The position numbers and the translations under genes are program-made. Below, in pieces: positions 36,502 to 48,500 of a stretch of DNA of 64,000 nt. Numbering within the stretch: position 1 is the first letter of the stretch; each line of letters begins with the position of its first letter. The stretch comes from Morinoia aosen (lineage: Eukaryota; Arthropoda; Malacostraca; Amphipoda; Talitridae). The notes below the pieces were generated by a model. It was given only the letters and a program-made list of their open reading frames with translations. It made no database searches and was not told the origin of the DNA. The stretch covers positions 5,825,177 to 5,889,176 of the forward strand of contig CM059559.1 of assembly GCA_030386875.1 (NCBI GenBank), written 5' to 3'.

Positions 36502-39500
36502 GTGAGTATACTTGTGCCATGCGTGATTTTATAGTCCATCTATTTCTACGACGACCTCACCGCTTCATTTCTGCAAGCATTGAGCCTGCTGCTCCATGCT
36601 AGATCAAATCCAAATTTTTCTTGCAGTTCCCTAGAATGAGCGTTGGCTAACTTGGTCCAGCAGTAACTTACGTACGTTCAATTTTTTGTCTGTCTTCGTG
36701 TAACGTGCAGTGGATTTCCCTTCTTTCTTTCCCTGTCTTCCTAATCCTAAAATCGTTCACGCGTGAGCTTGCGCGTTTTTTTCGTCACGCTTCGGCTTGG
36801 AATAATGCGAACAGCTTCAGAGTGGTGATGATCGAGTGCCGCGAAACAAAGAGACGGCGATGACTGTGACGGCTGAAACAAAAGCTCACACTTGGTGCTT
36901 CGTCGACCAACTTCAGGGTGGAACAAGCGACCCTGTCTGTCAAATGAGTGACTGTCGTTGCTGTTCTTCGGTTGCTGTACCTGCTGTTGGCGTGAGCAGC
37001 TCGCGTGGAGTAGTCCGTGATCGCCAGTAGTTTAAAAGAGAAAGTGACAATCGGTCAGTCTCAGTAGCCTCACGAACCGCCGGCGGCTCAAAACTCGAAG
37101 TTGAAATGTTTTGTTGGTGAATTATGCGAGCCACCGTTTGGAGCAAACTGGTAGGGCCTGAAAACTGGGCCTTTTGATGGTTATGAATGTTGAGGGCGCT
37201 CAAGAAAGGCTCGTCGAATATGTACGTAGGCGACTTGGACAACATTGATTCATCATAATTGACGTAGTGTAACACGTCTCCTTTTCGCCTATAAGTGTAG
37301 CGATAAAACAAGTATGTAGCTAGCTGCACCTCACGACCGATAAATAATTGAGAATATATATGATTGCATACAGAGGTAATGTTGGATCATATTCAGTTTA
37401 GTTAGCTTCGCCCATATGGGAAGAGTTCCAAAAGTGTCAACTGAATGCGTGAGAAACTCGTGGACGCGGATGAATTCTCGTTGGAATATTCAAATCACGA
37501 TTTTTCATGTGCGTGAACACAATTGTCATTATTTTACTTTCGACGAGACTGAAAATGAGGATCAATTTGTGGACTGCGACGCTGTGACCACGCAACCATT
37601 TGCTTAATCTGGTTTTAGGAAATGAAACTTGGCCTCTCGAAACTCAAAAATGATTGCATAACATATCCAGAAGCATAAGTCCTCAACCTGATCAAAGAAC
37701 ATGATTTCCTAATTCGAGCTCAAAAATCACCTGCTTAGGAGCTTTATTCATTTCCAACTCAGCAGTCAGTATACGCCTGCTTGAATGAGTTCTGCAGTTC
37801 CTGAAGACAAATGGTTTGAGTAGTTGCAGCCGTCATTTTATCCGTAAAATATAAACGTGATTAATATGAAGAATCAATTTTAGGATTTGTATTTAGGTAA
37901 TTTGAAAAAATACCTATATAATAAAGTTTCAGCAGGCATTCCTGTAATTGAATCACCGTCGTGTTTCTTAGTAAATTAACTAAAGGAATACGATTGAGTT
38001 TGAGAAACATCAGAGCTCACTAATTTAACCGTGACATTGTTCACAAGCGTATCAATACTCCCTTGTTTTTTCACCCGAGAAAATGAGATTCATCTTTCTG
38101 TAAAAAAAAGTATATATTTCTTATTGAGGTCAACTTTCACAGTTTTGTCTTGTTATATACAGTATGAGCATGTGAAAACCATTTACGACCTTGGTGCATG
38201 TGGAAAAAGCTTTGCTTTGATCTTTTAACTCCCATATGAGTCAGCACCTAAGGTTATGCACTCTTTTTTAACCTATACTTCTATACTTAACAAAAACATT
38301 AACATTACGAGCATTTAAATTGCTCTGAACTGAACTCTGCTTGTAAATGCGACGGTTCTGGTATTTTTCTGGTTTTCACCAGAAAAATGCAACGGTACAC
38401 ACAATTAAAACAAATTTTTGTCACATAATGAGCTTTGAAGACAATACTGGATGATTTTAAAGTTGCTCACATCGTGTATTTGTGAGCACTTTATTTGAAC
38501 ATCACAGTCAATCATGTCAGATATAACTAAAATTTTTATCACCTGATAAAATTTTATGAGTTGAAATTCTACTGAAAATCAACAGTTCGAGAGTTTATAG
38601 TGGTAAATTTGTGACCAATTTCAAGTGATACAGCAAATATTAAGCAACCTAAGTTCAGAGCAGGCCGAGCAGAAATTTCCGTAATCCAGTTCACCGTTTT
38701 TAATTCTTTCAAGCATATAAGTTTCCTGATGTCGATTTTGGTTGCCTTCTTGCGTAAAAGAGCCACGCCCACTTGAGGGTTCACCAAAAGCCGAGCACGA
38801 CTTTTCCTTTCTCCTTACATAACTTCAGCTTACTATCGCCCATCTTGCACTTCTCTAGTCTTTCTACTTCGTTCTCCCATAATCCTATTCTTCGTGGTTT
38901 CTTTTTTGCTCGTTGCTGGCTAATCTGCTGACTGAAAAAATTTTTGGAGGTAAAATCACAAAATGCCTCTTACAATGAACTATTTTTCTTATTTTATGCT
39001 CTGAGCTTTTGTTGTCGTTTTATAATTTTGAGAGTTCATGCTAACCTGGTAGAAAAAATTAATTCTGTAAAAAGAGTATAAAGGTTGTAAGTTCCAATGT
39101 TCATGTAATTCAAGGGATTCACGCCGTCTGGTCATCTACGTGCAATGTTGATTTCAGAATTCTTTGGATTAAACTATTTTCTAAACGCTCCTTTGGGTAT
39201 TTAAGGAGATAAAAAGTAAAATTTCAAGTGTTTGGTATAAAAGTTCAATTAGAGTACAGACTAACAATGTTGCATAAGATGGGCGTCCATGCGAGCCACC
39301 GAGCTTTAGATGGACGGATGGTAATTTTTCTTATGTTACTGCGACGCTGCATAGAGAGTGATCTTTCTTCGGTAACTGCAACGCTGCATAGATAGTGATC
39401 TTTCTAAGGTGACTGCAACGCGGCATAGATAGTGATCTTTCTTTGGTGACTGCAACGCGGCATAGATAGTGATCTTTCTTTGGTGACTGCAACGCGGCAT

Positions 39501-42500
39501 AGATAGTGATCTTTCTTTGGTGACTGCAACGCTGCATGGATAGTGATCTCTCTATCGGTTGAGCTTTTGCTTTGCTTGCAGTGTACTTTAGTAGCAAACG
39601 AAATAAAATATTCGATTATTTAATCTTAGACTAATTCATTATTACAACAATAACTATCATGCAAAAAAGATTTGGTATCAACCATTATATGCTCTCGAGA
39701 TGCGAGTATTTCATATAAGAGTACATCCTTCAGAATAACGACGGTCGAACAAATAGGAAATCGAAATATTTTGCTGGACATACATTATTCACATCGACGC
39801 TCGATAATATATCGAGGGAAAACTAAAAACAACACACTGTCGTGTTTACATACTTGGAACACGTTTCATAGAATTCTAGCATAGAGTTCAGGCTGATTAC
39901 TTAGCGCGGAACGCAAGTCGTAAGTGAAACGTTGCAACGAAAAAAGGAATGTCTTAGAGTTCCATCACGCTGCAGATGCGAGAAATTAGAAATTTGAATA
40001 AAATAACAGGGGGGAGAAAACCATAAACAATCTTATATAAATAAACTTTGAAATCATTGTAAATAAATAGTAGCAGAAATCTTGAGGATTGAGAGGTATG
40101 ATTCATTATATATACATGGACAATTATTGAATAATACTAACGGAATTTCATGATGACATCAAAATTTAAAAAAAAATTATTTTCCGCTAAAAATCTTACT
40201 TTTCCCATGAAATGCTACAAACTTAAACTCCCTTTATAGCGAGCAATTATTTTAACAAGTTCAATGTAATCGTAGACACATAGTTCAAATATTAAAGTAA
40301 GACACATGAGTTTTTGGCTGTAAAATAAAGAGAAGACGCTAAAAAAGTAAAGCGTTTCCCCACATGCAGTGGGACCGGTCGCTCGGAGATGGTGTTGCGG
40401 AACCAAGCTGCGGTTCATTGAACCAAGGCCAACCCCTGGTCCGGCGGCCTGTGGAACACTCCAGAGGCTTTAGCTGCGCACTGCACGTGGTGTTCCTCGT
40501 TCCCAGGCGTACAATTGCACTCTTACTACTTTCTGTTCGTTCATGTGATTTAATCGTACGTGATTTGAATTGCTATTTTCCCACTGCAACCTTTGTATAA
40601 TGTTCATCCAAGAAGTCAGGATTTACGCGTGAGATTCACAGCATTTTAGTGCTCATTTAAAATGAACTCGTACAAACTTTACAAACCAGCTATCAAAATT
40701 GTTACGAAAAAATTTCGAAAGACAGCGATAGTAGATAATCATTTACATCAAAGAATCATTCTTATGAATTGGATTTTCGAAAGCTTCCAATGTACAAGTT
40801 TTGTAAAAGTACGTATGTAACGTGACTAATTCGTTCATGTTCATTCATGGTTTGAAATAAGCCCTCATTCATGCAAATTTTACGATCAATCGCGTTAATA
40901 TATAATAGACTCTCCATCATTGAAGTTCACCAACGGGTTTACTCCAGCCCAAATTGAAAAGTGAACGGAATTTCTCTATTTTCCCGCAGTGTCGGCAGAG
41001 GAACGAATCAAGAGGCAGACGGCCGAATCTGAGACGACCGTTGACGAGGATGCTGTAGACGCCTTCACCAAGGAGCTCTGTGCCACCAAGGGCGCCCAAG
41101 AATACTTCAGACTCAGCACTCAAGACTGCAGAAAAGTCATCCAATGCACAGAAGTCGTAAGTACATCTCTTTTCTCAGATTAGATTACATGATAGTTTAG
41201 GCCTCCCTAACCGTCAAAACAAAAAGCGTTCCGAAGAGAGGAAAGAGGAAGGCACCATCTAGTATAGAGATAACGGAACACGGAATTTAAGCAGAAGGGG
41301 CATAGAAACAGTAAGTTGAGAAAAAAGTTTATGAAACAAGATAAAAGTTGAAGAAGAAAGTAGTTGATGCTGAAAAACAGGACAGCAGTGAACCTAAAAA
41401 AATAGTCCCTAACATAACAAAAAACATTTTACTTCCACAAAAAGAAGGCCCTACCTAACTCTCAGCTCGGGCACCCTTTTTCTCAATAAGGAACTCTATT
41501 TGTAGATTGATAAGCTGAAGGATCTTCTGACGTTAGGGTTATCATTAAAATATTGGGGATGTTCCATTTTGAAAAAATGTTACGATTTCGTAGGTAGCAT
41601 TCATTATGAGCGTATCGTATTAATTAGTCATGGTACATTTCCAGCCGATTAATATCGATTGAGCTTAGGGTTTGCAGATAGGAGAATCGCCGTTTTCATC
41701 AACAAATAAGGCATGCAGTTGAAGCATAGCCTAGTTGAAAATTGACTCTTGGTTGTCCGAAATGCTACAAAGGGGTTTGCTAGCTGACAAGGTACGACGA
41801 CGTTTTGGGGCGAAAATCGAAAATAATTGCAATAAAAATAATATAAAATAATATAATAAATACTCGCAAAAAATTGTAAAAAATAAGATCTACAAAATCA
41901 AATCCATAACTGGCTCATATTACTAGCGTCCCTGAGGATTGCAAATAATAGAAAAGCTCTCTGAAGACCATTAAATTATCGAAAAATACGCTAGCACTTG
42001 AATAAACGTGATCATTGTAGCAACCTTAGGGAGAGGCCTCTGAAGAAGCACAAGGGAGCAACAACCCGGCAACGAGATACAAAAATATTGAACCAATACA
42101 AGTGTTTAAACAGAAGGAAGGCCTACCAATCCTTTAGCCTAGAACCTCGGATCACAGGGGAGCGCTAATTTCCCTGAAGGGCATGAAGTAATAATAGTTG
42201 AAGAAACAATAGTTGTCCACTCTGAGGGACTTGGTGAAAAGAATTCCCAAGTGTCTCAAACATTCAATTATGGGGATTCTTACGGTGAAACCCTACACAA
42301 GGTATCAAGTGTATAGTAGATTTTACTTTCAAACTTTAGTTTGAGTACCAGCTTATCTTATACCAGCTTGTTACTGCTACTTGGAGTCCCAGCTTATCGA
42401 AATTCAGAATTTCATGCGTCGCGTTTTTTGTAGAATAAGCAAAGAAAACCAAAACTAAATGGTCCGCTTTGAAACGGAATGATCAACGCCGTCAGTACCG

Positions 42501-45500
42501 GTACACTGGCAGTATTATGGCTATAGTGTGATCCCAGTAATTTTCTGGCAATAAAATACTGATACTGACCAGACCAAAACCAAACTTGGTGTAATCTGTT
42601 TTGGCAGACTTCATGTTAGTAAATCTATAAGTATCGAACGAAGTACCTGGCACCGAAGCACTTCTAAATAAAAAAGTCGACCTAGTTCGGGTGTCACCGA
42701 GATCGAATAACTGAAAGAAAAACTACCGACTTGAACTCGAGGTTGGATGACCATATGGGTTCAATGCCACAGCGCCGAGCTGCCAGGTATAGGCAATGCC
42801 ATCATTAAGATAGGTATTTACGAAGGCTTTACCTTTTGCCTCTTTTATTTCCAGTGCACCTTGCACGGCAGCGGAGCCCCAGCTCTCATGAACCACTTTT
42901 AAACCTTGCCATTTACATCAAAGCACTTACGGTGATATAAACGACATCTGGTACTTCTTTAGCATGGGCTTGAAAATTTTACACTTTGTTAACGTCCTTC
43001 TGGAACGCCAGCCTGAAATCACACTTTTCCAACGACTAGAATGAATTCGGGTCATGAATGGTTGAGTTGATTAGTTTATGTGGCCTACACAGAAGAATTA
43101 GTATGTATTCGGGTCATGAATGGTCGAGTTGATTAGTTTATATGGCCTACACAGAAGAATTAGCTAGTGTGTGACCCTAAACTGGAAGCGTCGAAGGTTT
43201 TCTCCCGACACCGTGCGACAAAGAAAGGTGCCCTTGCGTGGAATGACCCTCAGCGGCCGGCCCTTAGTCTAGTCCTGGCCAGGTCTCTCACATCACCTCG
43301 GCCAAACCAGGTCATGGACTCCGAGTTTTTAGTTTTTCTCCATTCATAAGGAGATGCATTACGAGCGATGAAGAGAGAGACGTTAAACACAGTGGTTGCT
43401 AGACAATTCTCTCGTAGAATGTAAGATTTCTTCGTCTGGCAACTGGGAACTGGAGATAAGGGTAAAAGACTGTTGCATTTTAGTTTTAGTTATTCTTCAC
43501 TTATGAGGAGGGGGCATTAATAACGAGGACCAGTGACCTACTGACCAGAGATACTTGACGGACGATTTTCTCTCTGAATGTTAGTAAGATCTCTTCGTTT
43601 GGCAAGACTGGAGATGAAGATGAAGACTGGAGATGAAGTTAAATGTCTGTTGTTTATGATGATTGAATTATTTTAACGTCCCATCTTTCTTCCACATATA
43701 TTTTTAATTTCATTCGTTAATTATGAATTATTAACTTTCATTCATCACAAACGCACGCACGTTCAGTAATTGGTGATCCTTGTCTACAAAATATGATCAA
43801 TTTTATAGTGATTCGAGAGTTAAAATATAAATATTCTGGCCTAACCTTTTCAAAATTTACGAAATAATAGCAAGACACTACTCTCTTTAGAGGATTTTTT
43901 CTTGTTATGCAATTTGTTGATCTAGGTCCGATAATTTAAAAAAAATCATATATCGCTACTTTCCTAACAAGGGCTGAAGAGATAAGTATTTGTGTATTTA
44001 GGGCTTGCACCAAGTAAGGTCAGCACGGTAATACGGCTCAATGCCATCGCCAGTACCTGACGTAATAGTGAACTGCTCACCGCTCACCGACTGCAATAAG
44101 ACCAACACACTGACACACGCACGCTCATCTACACTTACACCGAGTGTTATGACACTTCTAACCGCTAATCAAAGCTCTGAGAGAATCCTCCTCTCTTCTA
44201 CGGATGCTCGAGTCCTCGAGGGAGAACTTTTGGTAGTTTGCAGCTGGTGTATTTGCCTTAGAAATTAATGGTTTATTCGCATGATCTCATTGTTTGAAAA
44301 GTACAGTAGATGCACGGCTTGATTCAAAATTATTAGGTGAACGGAGTTATTTAGGCACAAAAAACGATCAGAAGTTGTCAGGCTACTTTTCTATTTCGGA
44401 ATGCATGCATTGGCACGATGCGCTCTCAATTTCTCAAAAAAAAGTATTATTTTTCTGTAAATATCAATGTTACAATAAAACATCTCGACATGATACCTTC
44501 GATTGCCTTAACACAAAGGAGCTATTTCGAAAAAACAATAAATCTAAAAAAATGACATTTAGAATTTCGCAACGGTCATTGTTGCGCACATTAGCTCTTT
44601 CTGGAAAACCCAGCATTTGTATTAAAGTCATCAGTAGTTTTTGAAACGCAAGAAGTAATAACATTGAAACTGCGAAAACCAAAACTATCATTCCGACTCA
44701 AGTACCCTAACGTATCAGTGAAATCAGTGCTCACATATATTAATTCGCTCACATATATAAATTCTCTCACATATCTGAATACTTTGAGTACAGTATGCTG
44801 CAACGAATGAGGCGATAAAGAATTTCAAGATATTCATAAATAACCGCCACTAATGTAAAATGCTGTATGAATCAAACTTAAAAAACTTTTAGCACAGTTT
44901 TTTTTATCAAATCTGACACTAGAATATCTCCCCAGTGCTTAATTTTACGTACGAGATTCGCAATCAGTTATCTCGCCTTCTGACATTCCCCAGTTGTAGA
45001 CATCACTACAGACCACACGAAAGGACCTAAAACGGGGCTGGAGACCGATACTAAAATAACTTTCAAACAGCTAACAAGGAAGAGCGGAAAAGAGACAGAG
45101 AAGAGAGAGGTTGCCTCTCGGTTCGCCTTTTGTCCCACACGTGACCCGGCCCTTTGGTTCCTAACTTTACGACTCTATCATTCTTCTCTTTATAAATCAC
45201 TGTATTGAAGCTTCCTAGATCTTATATACACTGCTGGACTATGCGAAAACAGTAGCTTGGACCTCACGAGCATCCAAATTAAATATATTTTCATTTATTC
45301 CCAGCTCTGACCTGACATTCACTCCGCGTGGGATATTTCGAGGCTGAGAAAGGGGAAATTTAACACGCGAAAAAATTACTTTTTAAACATTCTCTACCAG
45401 CTACTGCCACACTGCTGATATTTTCGACGTTCATTTCGAATCAACACGCAGATAACATTTATAATTGTTAGACACACGAACAGACTTTACTTTCGTACTA

Positions 45501-48500
45501 ATGGGACTATTCTATTTAGAGCGTTTTAACCAACGCATGATGCGTAGAAAAGGAGGAATAGAACAGAAAATCACGGAAGTGAAGGCATCTTGCCGGATAG
45601 GATAAGAAACGAAGGCTTTCATGACCAATATCTACGGAAAGGGAAAGTGAACGCGACATATGCTGGCAAACACTGCTCAGCCCTGACGGTACCAGTCACG
45701 GAAAGCGTTCATAAGTCACTCACTCCTTAAATAAAAGTTTGCACTCGCAGACAGCGCTGAGGAACATCATATACACAACAACGAGTTACATAAGCTTGGT
45801 TTTCAAAATTCTTAATAACTTTTTATTCCTGCATTCGAATGTGTCCATAGCTGCTGCATACCAGCTTTTATGTGTACAAGTGTTCGAGAACCTTCATGAA
45901 AGCCAAAACAACGTCTATCAAACCACTTGACTGTTGGATTCACCATACTTTGAAACGTATCTCAGTTGCATGGCAAGAACCTTTTCAAACCTAATAGCTA
46001 GCGGTTTGGTCTGCCAGAATAATTCATGAACACAGAGAAAAGCTTGGTTCATCAAGATGATACTTCAAATTCTTCATTAAAAAAAGTTTTCATCAAGTTC
46101 CCAAATATGTTACTTTATATTTGTGCTGAGTGATCTAAGATAGTCTAAAACGTCCGCATTTTTATGAAAACTAAATCCCCTCATCGATCAGGTACTGCAA
46201 TAATATTACAGCTTGCGGTTGCCAGGCCGGCACGGGCCCAAACGTTGTTTTGCGTCCGATTCATTAATCTAGTGGACTGGAGATGACGATGATGATGAAG
46301 CAGTGGGAGCCAGAATGGCAATTTGTGCCGAGGTGAAAGTTCCGTGAACGGAAAGAATCGGCCCTAAACAAGGCTCAAGCGCCAGCGCAATGATACTCCG
46401 TCTTGTGCTGCTCGAGTGGGGTTTCTGCAAACTGGACCCTTCCGATGACACGTGCGGTAACGAATGTATTTGTGAATAAATCAAATAAAAAGAATTGCTC
46501 CGGGTTGTACTCTTCCAATAACACGTGCGATAACAAACGCGTTTGAAAGTGAATTAAGCTGATAAGAATTACTCTAAATTTTGGATAATGAACTCCGCAA
46601 AATGAATTGCCTGAGACCTATTTTGAAGTTATTAACATAATATTGTACTTGGATGTGGTTATGACTAATAAATCTTTGATTAAATATTTGGCAACGTAAT
46701 AGTCAGTGAACAGTTCTAAGAAGGATTCGTGACTTTAAAACAAAAAAGCTCTAAAAATCGAGCTTTTTTTCAGTTTTTCGAAACCAGAACAAATTGATAA
46801 ATTCTAAAATAACTATGTTGTAATTCAATCTAAAATAAACCAACGCTTATTCGTAAATATATCAACCATTATTAATCGCAAACGGTTTTGCTTCAGCCCC
46901 GTAAAGTCAAAATAACGGCACAGGTTTAGATTGTATAAATTCTCACTCCCCTTCAATGAGGAACAAAGCACTTTCATGCATAGGCTTCATCTATTATTTC
47001 TTCATTTTACAACCGTAAAAGACAAACCATTTCGTAAAAAACGATTTCATCCAAAAATACAGGCAAATGAGCACTTACACTTCCCATGTATCAGTGAGGT
47101 AACCGTTTTTACAAATGCTCATTGAGAAAGCAGATTTTTCCAGTTCACTCTCCCCTGTCTCCTGCATGGATACATCTCTCACTGCTGCGCTCAGCCTCAC
47201 ACTACGTCGTCAGAGCAAAAAACAGACTCAGTGTTGAAACTTGAGCGTTTATGGCGTTTTTCAGTTGAGAATTTGTGTATTTTTTATCGCTGTGTGCTCT
47301 CTGTAGTTTTTTTCCTCAGACGGACGCGAAATACATGTGGAAATGTTCCCAATATATTCTATTCATTGCTGAAAGGCTACTCTGGAGGTGCTAAAGCAGA
47401 ATTTGTGATCGCATTGCATAACTAAAAAGACCGTTTTAAATTGATAGCCAAAAAGCATAATATGATCAATATTGGAATTAAAATGTACTTAATTAATTTC
47501 AGCATTTAAACATATTTCTAAGTAAAAAGAGGCACATTTTTTCTACATGTGAGGGGAGACTGAAATAGAGTTTCTCTATGTAAAGATGATTTTTTTGTCT
47601 TACCCTTCCAATTTGAAAGATTATCTAGCTCGTCACTCGGTATGAACGGTGTATTTCTGGGCAAACTACGACTGAAAGTTATCTAGCTCCTAAGGTAGCA
47701 TGAGGTATCAATATATTTCCTCTTGGAGACTGTTCTTTTGAGCAGATATTTTTCGGTCCGTTATTGAAATGTCTTGAGTTCTTTGCAAAGGTAGGGAAGG
47801 TCGATGATGAGGTAAAGCAAGCTGTCGTGTGAAGCAACTCTAGCTCTGTGGATGTTGCAGCAACTCTAGCCGTGGCTTGCAGGAGGCCGAAAGTTGTCTA
47901 GTAAGGTCTGAAGTTAAATGTCAGCGTGCCGGCCGTATGGAGGGTTGTAGGCTGCCCGGCTGACTGGCCTCACAGAAAGGTCAACAACTGGCATTGTGTG
48001 TGCGTGTACATGTCCAAGAAACCAACACCATCGTCATACTCACCACCACGGCACACGCACGCTGTCGCTTCCCCAACTCTCAACATTACTGCAGCAAGAC
48101 CATAAAAGTCCAAATCAACACCACTTAAAGGACCACTTCGCTTCGTCAACAATTTACGCCTGTTTCCTTTGTGAATTTTGGTTCCACGTACACTTAAAGA
48201 TTGGTACAACGAATGACACTGCGTGCTTTGGAGAAACTAACACCATCACAATCACCAATTCCGTTGACGCTGCCGCTTCCTTCAAGATTAACAATGGGAA
48301 CCCCAGCGCGCTAAAGTGAATGGAATTGGTTGCTTTCGAAGCGCATGCCTTGGTGTCAAAAAGTTGCCACGATCGATAAGCGCAATTTATTTTCCTATGA
48401 GAAGTTAGGTTTTATACGGACAAGGAACTGCCTAGATTCAGATAAGACTGCGTTTAGACCTTTGAAAGTCATTACCATGAACACAAAACGTTTATATTCT

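Noticed and set aside
39331-39597. 88-codon minus frame with repeated K-D-H-Y-L-C-R motifs
   Set aside because: Produced by the 37-bp intronic array.
42486-42565. GTCAGTACCGG ... ACTGATACTGAC as a possible MITE
   Set aside because: Ends match over only a few bases and no target duplication is visible.
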